Positions 1-8,547 of a stretch of DNA of 61,966 nucleotides are shown here, in pieces (the first letter of the stretch is position 1; each line of letters opens with the position of its first letter). The stretch spans positions 1-61,966 of the forward strand of contig JBHELQ010000139.1 in NCBI GenBank assembly GCA_046262995.1, in the 5' to 3' direction. The translations under genes and the position numbers were made by a program. The stretch comes from JBHELQ01 sp046262995 (lineage in GTDB: Bacteria; Actinomycetota; Thermoleophilia; Solirubrobacterales; Thermoleophilaceae). A model generated the notes under the pieces. It ran no database searches. It was not told where the DNA came from and worked only from the letters and a program-made list of their open reading frames with translations.

Positions 1-671
<671 letters not shown>

Positions 672-677
672 GATTTT

Positions 678-694
678 GATCGCCATCGGCGATC
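678..694 (+). other. Short inverted repeat in the 23S-5S spacer
   Basis: GATCGCC (678-684) and GGCGATC (688-694) form a perfect 7-bp stem around a 3-base loop, directly after the 23S 3' end. A stem here could mark the processing region of the rRNA precursor. That role is inferred from position only. Confidence 0.35.
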
Positions 695-751
695 GCTCGT
701 GGCCTGCTGTGCGGTTTTCAAGGGCCCGTCGTGGGCCGGTCTCGCAACCTT

Positions 752-866
752 TCGGTGGCGATAGCGGGGGGGATACACCTCTTCCCATTCCGAACAGAGC
801 AGTTAAGCCCCCTAGCGCCGATGGTACTTGGGCCTCGCGGCCCCGGGAGAGTAGGTCGCCGCCGGT
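752..866 (+). rRNA. 5S ribosomal RNA
   Basis: A 5S rRNA of about 115 bases. The terminal helix forms between CGGTGGCGA (753-761) and TCGCCGCCG (856-864) with one G-U pair. The conserved core CCCATTCCGAACAG is near 784-797 and the GATGGTACT segment near 820-828. It lies about 80 bases after the 23S end, the normal 23S-5S arrangement. Ends are set from the helix and may be off by one or two bases. Confidence 0.95.
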
Positions 867-898
867 TCTTCTCTCGGCCCGGCGCGGTGCCGGCGGCC

Positions 899-904
899 TA
901 GACT
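899..904 (+). promoter_or_regulatory. Candidate -10 box (TAGACT), leaderless spacing
   Basis: TAGACT fits the actinobacterial -10 pattern TANNNT and ends 7 bases before the GTG at 912. No Shine-Dalgarno lies between. Transcription would start at or next to the start codon. Confidence 0.55.
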
Positions 905-911
905 GCCCCCG

Positions 912-1295
912 GTGTCCCCGCTCGCAATCGTCTTGACCGTCGTCGTCGCGCTGGTCCTGCTGTTCCTCGCGGGCGGGGCGCTCGCCGCGCGCGCCAGGGA
1001 CAGGGCGCAGCAACGCGACTTCGCCCGCCGGGTCGCCCAGGCCGACCAGGCGCTCGAGCACGCCCGCGCCGCCGACCGGGGCTGGGACCGCGAGGTAATG
1101 GAGCAGACCGTCCGTCGCGCAGTGGCGGAGGCGCGGCCCGGCTGGTCCTTCAGCCAACTGCACCTCGTGCTGGTCGAGGACCGTCCCGGGGTGGACGAGG
1201 ACCGCGCGCACTTCATGGCGCTCGGCTCCGACGGCGAGGCGCGCGTGGTGCTGGCCCGCCACGGCGAGCACTGGGGCGCCGAGCTCGTGGAGTAG
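912..1295 (+). CDS. Small single-pass membrane protein, unknown function
   Basis: A 127-residue protein starting with GTG. Residues 3-26 form one hydrophobic segment (SPLAIVLTVVVALVLLFLAG), followed by a basic, Arg/Ala-rich helical stretch. The C-terminal half (about residues 55-127) alternates hydrophobic strands and charged turns (QLHLVLVEDRP, EARVVLARHGEH) and looks like a small soluble alpha/beta domain. I do not recognise the family. It stands alone between the rRNA operon and a gene-poor stretch. The start is supported by a TAGACT hexamer 7 bases upstream and by the membrane segment beginning at once. Reading-frame quality is good to the stop, so I consider it real but lineage-specific. 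Confidence 0.7.
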   Translation: MSPLAIVLTVVVALVLLFLAGGALAARARDRAQQRDFARRVAQADQALEHARAADRGWDREVMEQTVRRAVAEARPGWSFSQLHLVLVEDRPGVDEDRAHFMALGSDGEARVVLARHGEHWGAELVE

Positions 1296-1309
1296 GCGCC
1301 CTGCGCCGC

Positions 1310-1663
1310 TCAGTCGCGCGCCAGGCAGTGCTGGTCCGGCGCGGCCGGCTGGCCCGCTCGGACGCGGGCACGGCGGCCGGGGGCCTGAAGAGCCACCCGA
1401 TGCGGGTGGTCGCCCGCCCGCCGCCTGGCCGCGGGGGTCGCGGCCGGTGAGCGGCCGGCCGGCCCCGCGACAGTGCGGCGGCCCGGGGCACGGCCGGCGC
1501 TGAGGCCGGCTCCTCCCATGCCCGGTGCGATTGCTCCGGCGGCGGGCGGGGCACCCGACGGCAACGGCGCGTCCTGCACGCCGAGGCGGTATTCGCCGAG
1601 GGTTGAGAACTCGACGACCAGGTCGAGTGCGTCGCCAAGCCGCTGTCGGAGCGTGGGGAACAT
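1310..1663 (-). CDS. Possible hypothetical protein, perhaps degenerate
   Basis: A 117-residue frame opening with MFPTLRQRLGDALDLVVEF, which looks like genuine coding sequence (amphipathic helix followed by strand-like residues up to about residue 35). The remaining two thirds are Ala/Arg/Pro/Gly-rich with no clear secondary structure, so the frame may shift or the gene may be decaying. A TAGCTT hexamer lies 9 bases upstream of the ATG on the same strand, consistent with a leaderless promoter. No family is recognised. Alternatives are a pseudogene or a short expressed peptide with chance extension. Confidence 0.35.
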   Translation of the reverse strand: MFPTLRQRLGDALDLVVEFSTLGEYRLGVQDAPLPSGAPPAAGAIAPGMGGAGLSAGRAPGRRTVAGPAGRSPAATPAARRRAGDHPHRVALQAPGRRARVRAGQPAAPDQHCLARD

Positions 1664-1672
1664 GCGTTCGCA

Positions 1673-1678
1673 AAGCTA
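1673..1678 (-). promoter_or_regulatory. Candidate -10 box (TAGCTT)
   Basis: On the minus strand TAGCTT ends 9 bases before the ATG at 1663. It fits TANNNT and supports transcription of the weak ORF 1310-1663. Confidence 0.35.
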
Positions 1679-1698
1679 GGAAACCACTCGGACGGAAG

Positions 1699-1734
1699 GG
1701 CGCCGCCTGCAACTTCGCTTGCAGCAGCGGCGCC
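1699..1734. terminator. Strong hairpin downstream of the HD-domain gene
   Basis: GGCGCCGC (1699-1706) pairs with GCGGCGCC (1727-1734), and inside it CTGCAA (1707-1712) pairs with TTGCAG (1719-1724), leaving a 2-base bulge and a 6-base loop. It lies 33 bases beyond the stop of the minus-strand HD gene. No U-tract follows on either strand, so it is a weak candidate as an intrinsic terminator and may be a structural repeat instead. Confidence 0.4.
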
Positions 1735-1766
1735 ACCACGCCGAGCCCATGGCCGACCGGGCGAGG

Positions 1767-2339
1767 TCAGGTGGACGCCGGTGACAGCCCCAGCTCTCCG
1801 GCGCGCTCCTCCATGGCCGAGATCACGAGCGCCACGTGGCCGTCGAAGTCGACCCCCAGCTCCTCGGCTCCCCGCCGTACCTCGTCGCGGTTGACGGCGG
1901 CGGCGAAGCTCGGCTGCTTCAGCTTCTTCTTCACGGACTTCGGGGTCATGCCCTCGATCCCGGTCGGGCGCACGAGCGCGCAGGCGGCGATGAAGCCCGA
2001 CAGCTCGTCGACGGCATAGAGCGTCTTCGCGAGCCGGCTCGTGCGGGGGACGCCCAAGAGCTCGGCGTGTCCGGCCACGGCCTCGACGAGCTCCTCCGGG
2101 TAGCCCCGCGCGCGGAACAGCTCGAGTGCCTTGCGGGGGTGGCCGGTCTCCAGGTCCGGGAAGCGCTCGTAGTCCAGGTCGTGCAGCAGGCCCGTGACGC
2201 CGTACAGCTCCTCGTCCTCCGCCCAGCTCCGCGCGTAGGCGCGCATGGCCCCCTCCACGGCCAGCATGTGCCTTCGCAGCGGCTCCGATTCCGTCCACTC
2301 GCAGACCAGCGCCCAGGCCTCGTCACGGGAGGGGGTCAC
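1767..2339 (-). CDS. HD-domain metal-dependent phosphohydrolase
   Basis: A soluble 190-residue HD-superfamily protein. The first metal-binding histidine lies in LRRHMLAVEGAMRAYA and the HD pair in LLHDLDYERFPD. A later conserved histidine is in AVAGHAELLG, the usual order in small HDIG-type hydrolases. Such proteins hydrolyse phosphate esters, often of nucleotides; the substrate here is unknown. I start it at GTG 2339 rather than the longer ATG at 2363, because TACCCT lies exactly 7 bases upstream and because family members begin just before the DEAWALV-type helix. It is divergent from murA. The family call is firm and the substrate open. Confidence 0.85.
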   Translation of the reverse strand: MTPSRDEAWALVCEWTESEPLRRHMLAVEGAMRAYARSWAEDEELYGVTGLLHDLDYERFPDLETGHPRKALELFRARGYPEELVEAVAGHAELLGVPRTSRLAKTLYAVDELSGFIAACALVRPTGIEGMTPKSVKKKLKQPSFAAAVNRDEVRRGAEELGVDFDGHVALVISAMEERAGELGLSPAST

Positions 2340-2346
2340 CGCCGGG

Positions 2347-2352
2347 AGGGTA
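2347..2352 (-). promoter_or_regulatory. Candidate -10 box (TACCCT) for the HD-domain gene
   Basis: On the minus strand TACCCT ends 7 bases before GTG 2339, with no Shine-Dalgarno. This decides the start choice for the HD-domain gene. Confidence 0.5.
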
Positions 2353-2438
2353 TCCCGCACCATGGCCGAACCTCAGGGGCAATGGCCTCCGGTACCCTTG
2401 CCGAGCCGCTCGCAGCCCCGACCTGGGCGGCCGCTCGC

Positions 2439-3734
2439 ATGGAGAAGTTCGTCATCGAAGGCGGGACGCCGCTCTCCGGGACGGTCGTCCCGGCCGGCAA
2501 CAAGAACGCGGCCCTCCCCGCGCTGGCCGCCTCCCTGCTCACCCAGGAAGAGGTCGTGCTGCGGAACGTTCCGCGCATCCGCGACGTCGAGGCGATGGTG
2601 GAGCTGCTCACGCGACTCGGCGTGAAGGTGGACTGGCGGGAGGAGAACACGGTCGCCCTGCAGGCCGACGCGGTCTCCCAGACCGACGTGGACGCCGAGT
2701 GCGCGAACCGGATCCGGGCGTCCTTCCTTCTCGCGGGGCCGCTGCTGGCCCGTTTCGGCGAGGCGGAGATGCCGCCGCCGGGCGGCGACGTGATCGGCCG
2801 CCGGCGGCTCGATCCGCACCTCGACGCCTTCCGCGCGCTCGGAGCGAGCATCTCGCTGGACGGCTGGTACCGCCTGCGCGCCCCGGGCCGCCTGCGTGCC
2901 TGCGACTTCTTCATGGACGAGCCATCGGTGATGGCCACCGAGAACGCCCTCATGGCGGCGGCGATGACTCCGGGGTCGACCGTGATCCACAACGCGGCCT
3001 CCGAGCCGCACGTGCAGGACCTGGCCCGGCTGCTTATGCAGATGGGCGCCCGGGTCGAGGGGATCGGCTCCAACCTGATGGTCGTGCACGGTCGCGACAG
3101 CCTCGGGGGAGCGGACTACACGCTCGGTCCCGATCACATCGAGGTGGGCAGCTTCATCGCGCTGGCCGCCTGCACGGGCGGCGAGCTGCGGGTCAAGGAC
3201 ACGGTGCCCGGGCACCTGCGCATGACCCGCCTCGCGTTCGAGCGGCTCGGCTGCCAGATCGAGCTCGACGGCAACGACGTAATCGTGCCGCCCGGGCAGC
3301 GGTTGCGGATCAAGGACGACGCCGGGGACGCGGTCTCGAAGATCGAGGACGGGCCATGGCCGGCCTTCCCGGCCGATCTGACGAGCATCGCGGTCGCGAT
3401 GGCCACGCAGGCCGAAGGTCTCATACTGATACACGAGAAGATGTTCGAGAACCGCCTCTACTTCGTCGACAAGCTCGTCACCATGGGCGCTCGGGTGATC
3501 GTCTGCGACCCGCACCGTGCGGTCGTAAGCGGCCCGAGCCGGCTTCACGGCGAGCAGATGGAGAGCCCGGACATCCGTGCCGGGATGGCCATGCTCATCG
3601 CGGCTCTGTGCGCGGACGGCACCTCCGAGATCGGCAACATCCGCCAGATCGACCGTGGCTATGAGCGCATCGACGAGCGCCTGCGCGCCCTCGGGGCGCG
3701 AATCGAGCGGGTCTCGGCGGAGATTCCGGCTTAG
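2439..3734 (+). CDS. murA: UDP-N-acetylglucosamine 1-carboxyvinyltransferase MurA (Asp-type)
   Basis: 431 residues, normal MurA length. The enzyme transfers enolpyruvyl from PEP to UDP-GlcNAc, the first committed step of peptidoglycan synthesis, in the cytosol. Visible family motifs are the N-terminal GNKNAALP near residues 20-27 and the active-site loop PGGDVIGRRRLDPH at about 114-127. Position 117 is Asp where fosfomycin-sensitive enzymes have Cys (PGGCTIG in E. coli). The start at 2439 matches the family N-terminus; a longer in-frame start at 2382 adds 19 residues with no homology signal. murA stands 24 bases ahead of hisZ and may be co-transcribed with the histidine genes. No strong Shine-Dalgarno precedes the ATG. 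Confidence 0.97.
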   Translation: MEKFVIEGGTPLSGTVVPAGNKNAALPALAASLLTQEEVVLRNVPRIRDVEAMVELLTRLGVKVDWREENTVALQADAVSQTDVDAECANRIRASFLLAGPLLARFGEAEMPPPGGDVIGRRRLDPHLDAFRALGASISLDGWYRLRAPGRLRACDFFMDEPSVMATENALMAAAMTPGSTVIHNAASEPHVQDLARLLMQMGARVEGIGSNLMVVHGRDSLGGADYTLGPDHIEVGSFIALAACTGGELRVKDTVPGHLRMTRLAFERLGCQIELDGNDVIVPPGQRLRIKDDAGDAVSKIEDGPWPAFPADLTSIAVAMATQAEGLILIHEKMFENRLYFVDKLVTMGARVIVCDPHRAVVSGPSRLHGEQMESPDIRAGMAMLIAALCADGTSEIGNIRQIDRGYERIDERLRALGARIERVSAEIPA

Positions 3735-3758
3735 CGCCGCCGAGAGCCGGGGGCCCGC

Positions 3759-4727
3759 ATGACGCATCCGCTGCCACCCGGCACGCGCGACGTGCTGCCC
3801 GACGAGATGCGCGAGCTGCGGGCGGTCACCGACCGCATGCGCGGCGTTTTCACCCGCGAGGGCTACGGCGAGGTCTATACGCCGGCGCTCGAGTACGAGG
3901 AGGTGCTGCGCCGCGGCGACGCCAGGGCGGGCGGGGCGGCCTATCGGGTCTTCAACGAGCACGGCGAGGTGCTGGCGCTGCGCTCCGACATGACGATCCC
4001 GATCGCACGGCTCGTGGCGGCCCGTTACCGCGACGCGGAGCCCCCGTTCCGGCTCTGCTACTTCGCGCACGCCTACCGGGCCGTGGAGCGCGGCGTGGGG
4101 GAGCCGCGCGAGTTCCTGCAAGGGGGGGTCGAGCTGGTTGGCGCGCCGGGACCGGAGGCCGAGGCCGAGGTCGTGGCGCTGACGGTCGCGGCGCTGGACG
4201 AGGCCGGGCTGCGGCGGCATCGCATCGGCGTGGGCGACGGCTCGCTCTACCGCAGCCTGCTGGCCGCCCTCGGCGTGCCCGAGGACGAGCACCTGGGACT
4301 TCTGGAGCGCCTGTCGGTGCGCGACCTGGTCGGCCTCGAGCAGCGCGTCACGGAGCTCGGCCTGCCGGAGGATGCCCGGCGGCTGCTCATCCGGCTACCC
4401 GAGCTTCGCGGCGGCCCCGAGGTGCTCGAGCGTGCGGACGGCCCGGTCGCCGACGCGGTCCAGGGCCTGCGGGCGCTGTACGGCCTGCTGACCGAGCGTG
4501 GGGTCGCCGAGCGGGTCATCCTCGACCTCGGCCTGGTCCGGGAGCTCGGCTACTACACCGGCGCCGTGTTCGAGGTGTACGACCCCGCGGTGGGCTTCAC
4601 CCTCGGCGGCGGCGGCCGCTACGACGAGCTCGTCGGCCGCTTCGGTCGTCAGCTGCCCGCCTGCGGCATCGCGCTGGATGTCCAGCGGGTGCACCTCGCC
4701 CAGGCGGCTGAGGAGGCGCTGGGATGA
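3759..4727 (+). CDS. hisZ: ATP phosphoribosyltransferase regulatory subunit HisZ
   Basis: 322 residues of class II aminoacyl-tRNA-synthetase-like fold. It begins PPGTRDVLPDEM, carries the motif-2-like LRSDMTIPIARL and ends with LGGGGRYDELVGRFG. It is about 100 residues shorter than HisRS, with no anticodon-binding domain, and directly precedes a short-form hisG. That is the hallmark of HisZ, which assembles with HisG_S and gives it activity and histidine feedback. The last bases ATGA are shared with the hisG start, so translation is coupled. A true HisRS is unlikely given length and context. Confidence 0.93.
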   Translation: MTHPLPPGTRDVLPDEMRELRAVTDRMRGVFTREGYGEVYTPALEYEEVLRRGDARAGGAAYRVFNEHGEVLALRSDMTIPIARLVAARYRDAEPPFRLCYFAHAYRAVERGVGEPREFLQGGVELVGAPGPEAEAEVVALTVAALDEAGLRRHRIGVGDGSLYRSLLAALGVPEDEHLGLLERLSVRDLVGLEQRVTELGLPEDARRLLIRLPELRGGPEVLERADGPVADAVQGLRALYGLLTERGVAERVILDLGLVRELGYYTGAVFEVYDPAVGFTLGGGGRYDELVGRFGRQLPACGIALDVQRVHLAQAAEEALG

Positions 4728-5353
4728 GCTCCAGGCTGATGATCGCGGTGCCGCGAGGGACCCTCTTGGACGGGACGCTCGAGCTGCTCGACCGGCTCGA
4801 GGTGGACACCGCGGAGGTGCGCTCCAACGAGCGCAAGCTGCTGTTCTCGGACGCGGGGCTCGTGACCGTGCGCCCGAGCGACGTCCCGACCTATGTCGAG
4901 CACGGCTCCGCCGACATCGGCATCACCGGCAAGGACGTGCTGCTCGAGCAGCCCGACCGTCGCGTCTACGAGCTGCTGGACCTCGGCTATGGCCACTGCC
5001 GGATGGTCGTGGCCGCGCGACAGGACGGGAATGCGCTCGACCAGGCGCTCAGGCGGCTGGGTCGGGTGCGCATCGCGACGAAGTACCCCAGGATCGCGTC
5101 GCAGCACTTCGCCGACACCGGCCGCCAGGCCGAGATCGTGGAGGTCAAGGGCTCGGTCGAGCTGGCGCCGCTCACGGGGCTCGTCGACGGCATCGTGGAC
5201 CTGACCGCGAGCGGGCGCACGCTGGAGGAGAACAACCTCGAGGTTGTCGAGGAGATCGTGCCCTGCACCGCGCGGCTGATCGCCAATCCGGTGGCGCACA
5301 AGCTGAAGGCGAGAGCGATCGACGCCCTGGTGGAGAGGATCCGAGGCTCGTGA
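4724..5353 (+). CDS. hisG: ATP phosphoribosyltransferase HisG, short form
   Basis: 209 residues, the short catalytic form that needs HisZ. It condenses ATP and PRPP, the first step of histidine synthesis. Family features are IAVPRGTL at the start, IGITGKDVLLE, RIATKYPRIA, and the phosphate-binding VDLTASGRTLEENNL. The C-terminal ACT-like regulatory domain of long HisG is absent, which fits its partner hisZ immediately upstream. It overlaps hisZ by 4 bases (ATGA) and hisD by 4 bases (GTGA). Confidence 0.97.
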   Translation: MSSRLMIAVPRGTLLDGTLELLDRLEVDTAEVRSNERKLLFSDAGLVTVRPSDVPTYVEHGSADIGITGKDVLLEQPDRRVYELLDLGYGHCRMVVAARQDGNALDQALRRLGRVRIATKYPRIASQHFADTGRQAEIVEVKGSVELAPLTGLVDGIVDLTASGRTLEENNLEVVEEIVPCTARLIANPVAHKLKARAIDALVERIRGS

Positions 5354-6591
5354 GGATCGAACGGCTCGAGAAGGCCTGGTCCCGTCGCCGGCAGCCCGGC
5401 GAGGGCCTCGCCGAGGACGTGCGGGGGATCCTGGAAGAGGTGCGCCGGGACGGTGACGCGGCCGTCCTGCGGCTCACCGCGCGCTTCGACCGGGCCGAGC
5501 TGCGGCCCGACGAGCTGCGGGTGGAGCCGCGCGAGCTCGAGGCGTCGCTCGGAGTGCTCGAGCCGGACGTTCTGCGTGGGCTGCGAGCCGCGATCGCCAA
5601 CGTACGGAGGGTGGCCGAAGAGCAGGTCGGCGGGCCCGCCGCCGTCGAGCTCGAGGCCGGTCAGCGCGTCGAGCTGCTGGAGGTCCCCGTGCGCCGCGCA
5701 GGCATCTACGTCCCGGCCGGCCGTGCCGCCTATCCCTCGACCGTGGTGATGGCCGCGGTGACGGGAAGGGCCGCCGGTGTCGAGCAGCTCGCGGTGTGCG
5801 CCCCGCCCGGGCCGCGGGGCGGGGCCCATCCGGTGATCCTGGCCGCCTGCGTCCTCTGTGAGGTCACCGAGGTCTACCGGATGGGAGGGGCCCAGGCCGT
5901 GGCGGCGCTCGCCTATGGGACCGAGTCGGTGCCGGCGGTGGACGTGATCGTGGGGCCGGGTAACGCCTACGTCCAGGAGGCGAAGCGCCAGCTCGTCGGC
6001 CAGGTGGGAATCGACGGGATCGCGGGCCCCAGCGAGCTGGTCGTGGTCGCCGGCGAGGACGGGGACCCCGAGCTGATCGCGCTCGACCTGCTCGCGCAGG
6101 CCGAGCACGGCGAGGAGAGCCCGCTGTGGCTGCTGTGCCCCGACAGGACGCTGCTCGAGGAAGTGGTCGCAGCGGTCGAGCGGCTCGTCCCGGAGCGGCC
6201 GAGCGTGGCCGACGCCGAGCTCCAGGCCGTCCTCGTGGACGACCTCTACGAAGCCGTGCGGTTCGCGGAGGAGATCGCCCCCGAGCACCTGGAGCTGGTG
6301 GGCGCTGACGCCGAGGGGCTCGCCGAGCGCGTGAGCCGCGCCGGGTGCGTATTCGTCGGGGCGGGAGCCGGCACGGCCTTCGGTGACTACGTCGCCGGTT
6401 CGAACCATGTGCTGCCGACAGGAGGCGCCGCGCGCTTCCAGGGCGCTCTCTCGCCCGCCACCTTCCGCCGCAGAATGGCCCGGGTAACGTTGCCGGGCGA
6501 GGCACCCGCCCGCCTCGCGCCGCTCGGCGCAGCGATCGCGCGCGCCGAGGGCTTCCCCGTGCACGCCGAGTCGATGGAGCGTCGGGCATGA
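5350..6591 (+). CDS. hisD: Histidinol dehydrogenase HisD
   Basis: 413 residues starting with GTG, overlapping the hisG stop by 4 bases. It oxidises L-histidinol to L-histidine in two NAD-dependent steps. Motifs are VIVGPGNAYVQEAKR, GPSELVVVAGE, the zinc ligands in LLAQAEHGEESP, the catalytic Glu-His pair in EIAPEHLEL, and the terminal metal/substrate motif YVAGSNHVLPT. Length and motif order are normal. The histidinol-phosphate aminotransferase gene hisC, often next to hisD in actinobacteria, is missing here. Confidence 0.97.
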   Translation: MRIERLEKAWSRRRQPGEGLAEDVRGILEEVRRDGDAAVLRLTARFDRAELRPDELRVEPRELEASLGVLEPDVLRGLRAAIANVRRVAEEQVGGPAAVELEAGQRVELLEVPVRRAGIYVPAGRAAYPSTVVMAAVTGRAAGVEQLAVCAPPGPRGGAHPVILAACVLCEVTEVYRMGGAQAVAALAYGTESVPAVDVIVGPGNAYVQEAKRQLVGQVGIDGIAGPSELVVVAGEDGDPELIALDLLAQAEHGEESPLWLLCPDRTLLEEVVAAVERLVPERPSVADAELQAVLVDDLYEAVRFAEEIAPEHLELVGADAEGLAERVSRAGCVFVGAGAGTAFGDYVAGSNHVLPTGGAARFQGALSPATFRRRMARVTLPGEAPARLAPLGAAIARAEGFPVHAESMERRA

Positions 6592-7190
6592 GCCATTCTG
6601 AGCGACAGCGAAGCGCCGAGATCTCCCGCCAGACCGCCGAGACCCAGATCGAGCTGACGCTCGACCTCGACGGCTCGGGCGAGGGCGCCCGCGAGACGGG
6701 CGTCGGCTTCTTCGACCACCTGCTCGACGCGCTCGCCAGGCACGGCGCGCTAAACCTGGACGTGCGGGCCCAGGGCGACCTCGAGACCGGTCCGCACCAC
6801 ACGGTGGAGGACACCGGGATCGCACTCGGGCAGGCGCTCGACTCGGCGCTCGGCGACCGAGCGGGCATCGTCCGCTTCGGGGACGCCGTCGTGCCGATGG
6901 ACGAGGCGCGCGCCAGCTGCGCGATCGACGTGTCGGGGCGGCCGTACACCGCCTTCGACGCGGAGCTGCCGGAGGCCACGGTGGGCGACTTCGACACCGA
7001 TCTGACGCAGGAGTTCTTCCGGGCCGTCGCGAACACGGCCAAGCTCACCGTTCACTTGCGCGTCGAGGCCGGCAGCAACGCGCACCACATGGTCGAGGCC
7101 GCGTTCAAGGCCTTCGCCCGCGCCCTGCGGGCGGCGGTCGCGATCGATCCCGACGAGTCCGGCGTGCCCTCGACGAAGGGGCTCCTGTGA
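6588..7190 (+). CDS. hisB: Imidazoleglycerol-phosphate dehydratase HisB
   Basis: 200 residues, monofunctional dehydratase without a HisB-N phosphatase domain. It carries the paired manganese-binding motifs GVGFFDHLLDALARHG, GPHHTVEDTGIALG and SNAHHMVEAAFKAFARAL. It converts imidazole-glycerol phosphate to imidazole-acetol phosphate. It overlaps hisD and hisH by 4 bases each (ATGA, GTGA), so it is translationally coupled within the histidine block. Confidence 0.97.
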   Translation: MSHSERQRSAEISRQTAETQIELTLDLDGSGEGARETGVGFFDHLLDALARHGALNLDVRAQGDLETGPHHTVEDTGIALGQALDSALGDRAGIVRFGDAVVPMDEARASCAIDVSGRPYTAFDAELPEATVGDFDTDLTQEFFRAVANTAKLTVHLRVEAGSNAHHMVEAAFKAFARALRAAVAIDPDESGVPSTKGLL

Positions 7191-7819
7191 CGCGGATAGC
7201 GGTGCTCGAATACGGCATGGGCAACCTGCGTTCGGTCGAGAAGGCGCTGGAGCACGTGGGAGCGGTTGCCGAGCTCACCCGCGACCACGACCGGATCCGG
7301 ACGGCGGACGGCGTGGTGCTGCCGGGGGTCGGCGCCTTCCCGCGCGCCATGCGGGAAGTCCGCAGCCTCGGCTTCGACGCGCTCATCCGGGAGCGGATCG
7401 GGCAGGGGATCCCCGTGCTCGGGATCTGCCTGGGCCTGCAGCTCCTCTTCGAGCGCTCAGAGGAGCACGGCGGCGCCGAGGGGCTCGGACTGCTCGAGGG
7501 CTCGGTCGGACCGCTCGACGCCCCGGGCCTCAAGGTCCCGCAGATCGGCTGGAACCTCGTGGCATGGCAGGGCGAATCGCCGCTCGTGAGCGAGCTGCCG
7601 GACCCGTGCGCCTTCTACCACGTGCACTCGTTCGCGCCGCGGCCGGCCCGAGCAGAGGACGTGCTGGGCGTGGCCGACTATGGCGTCGAGTACGTGAGCG
7701 CGGTGCAGCGCCCGCCGGTCTACGGAGTGCAGTTCCACCCGGAGAAGTCGGGTCCGGACGGCCTTCGCCTGCTCGGGAACTTCGTGCGCGTTTGCGCTCC
7801 CCGGCAGGTGGCCGCGTGA
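7187..7819 (+). CDS. hisH: Imidazole glycerol phosphate synthase, glutaminase subunit HisH
   Basis: 210 residues, class I glutamine amidotransferase. The nucleophile Cys81 is in GICLGLQLLFE; the catalytic His and Glu are in VQFHPEKSG. It supplies ammonia to HisF. Start is GTG overlapping the hisB stop. N-terminal IAVLEYGMGNLRSV is typical. The partner HisF is encoded two genes downstream after hisA. Confidence 0.97.
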   Translation: MTRIAVLEYGMGNLRSVEKALEHVGAVAELTRDHDRIRTADGVVLPGVGAFPRAMREVRSLGFDALIRERIGQGIPVLGICLGLQLLFERSEEHGGAEGLGLLEGSVGPLDAPGLKVPQIGWNLVAWQGESPLVSELPDPCAFYHVHSFAPRPARAEDVLGVADYGVEYVSAVQRPPVYGVQFHPEKSGPDGLRLLGNFVRVCAPRQVAA

Positions 7820-8547
7820 TCCTGCTGCCGGCCGTCGACATCCGCGACGGCCGCGCCGTGCGCCTGCGACAGGGGGACTTCGACCAGGAGACCGTCTACC
7901 GGGACGACCCGTTGGACGCCGCGCGCGCGTTCGTGGACGCCGGTGCGCGCCAGCTGCACGTCGTGGACCTGGACGGCGCGCGGCGGGGCGAGCCGGCGAG
8001 CCTCGACCACCTGGAGCGGATCGTCACCGAGCTGCGGGTCCCGGTGCAGTACGGCGGCGGCCTCCGCTCGCTCGATGCCGTGAGGAGCGCCCTGGGGGCG
8101 GGCGCGGAGCGCGTGGTGCTGGGGACCGCCGCCTACAGGGACCCGGACTTCCTGGACGCCGCGCTCGAAGCCTGGGAAGAGCGCATCCTGGTGGCGGTCG
8201 ACGTCCGCGGTGGGCAGGTGTCCGTGGCCGGCTGGACAGAGGCCACGGAGCTGCGACCCGAGCAGGTCATCCAACGGATGCAGGGCTGCGGCGCGAAGCG
8301 CTTCGTCTACACGAACGTGGAGCGCGACGGGACCCTCGAGGGCCCTGACCTGGACGAGGTCCGGCGGGTGTCCGAGGTCGTGGAGGGGGAGTACGTCTAC
8401 TCCGGGGGCATCGGCTCGCTCGAGCACCTGAAGGCGCTCCGCTCGCTCGAGCTGCCGAACCTGGCCGGCGTCGTGACCGGCAAGGCCCTGTACGAGGGGA
8501 GCTTCGGGGTCGACGAGGCGCAGCGCGTGCTGCGGGACGCGGCCTGA
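7816..8547 (+). CDS. hisA: ProFAR isomerase HisA (or bifunctional HisA/TrpF, PriA type)
   Basis: 243-residue TIM-barrel starting with GTG in a GTGA overlap with hisH. It opens LLPAVDIRDGRAVRL with the general-base Asp in AVDI, has the phosphate-binding YGGGLRS and YSGGIGS loops, and the second catalytic Asp lies in VAVDVRGG. It isomerises ProFAR in histidine synthesis. In several actinobacteria the same protein (PriA) also isomerises phosphoribosyl-anthranilate. Whether that holds here cannot be read from the sequence, so I give only hisA. Confidence 0.93.
   Translation: MILLPAVDIRDGRAVRLRQGDFDQETVYRDDPLDAARAFVDAGARQLHVVDLDGARRGEPASLDHLERIVTELRVPVQYGGGLRSLDAVRSALGAGAERVVLGTAAYRDPDFLDAALEAWEERILVAVDVRGGQVSVAGWTEATELRPEQVIQRMQGCGAKRFVYTNVERDGTLEGPDLDEVRRVSEVVEGEYVYSGGIGSLEHLKALRSLELPNLAGVVTGKALYEGSFGVDEAQRVLRDAA

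Larger units (their letters stand above)
1296..1766. other. Gene-poor stretch with one weak ORF and one hairpin
   Basis: 471 bases between the 912 gene and the HD-domain gene. It holds one possible minus-strand ORF (1310-1663, listed separately) and a strong inverted repeat at 1699-1734. I found no tRNA, no transposon ends and no second plausible gene. Overlapping long minus-strand frames here are very Arg/Pro/Gly-rich and look like shadows of high-GC DNA. Confidence 0.6.

Noticed and set aside
867..911. Intrinsic terminator after the 5S gene
   Set aside because: A CCGGC/GCCGG stem exists (879-893) but there is no T-tract and the stem is only 5 bp.
2373..4292. 639-residue minus-strand frame over murA and hisZ
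   Set aside because: It lies entirely antisense to two confidently identified genes and has no recognisable motif.
3759..4727. Histidyl-tRNA synthetase
   Set aside because: It is about 100 residues too short, lacks the anticodon domain and sits before a short-form hisG, so HisZ fits better.
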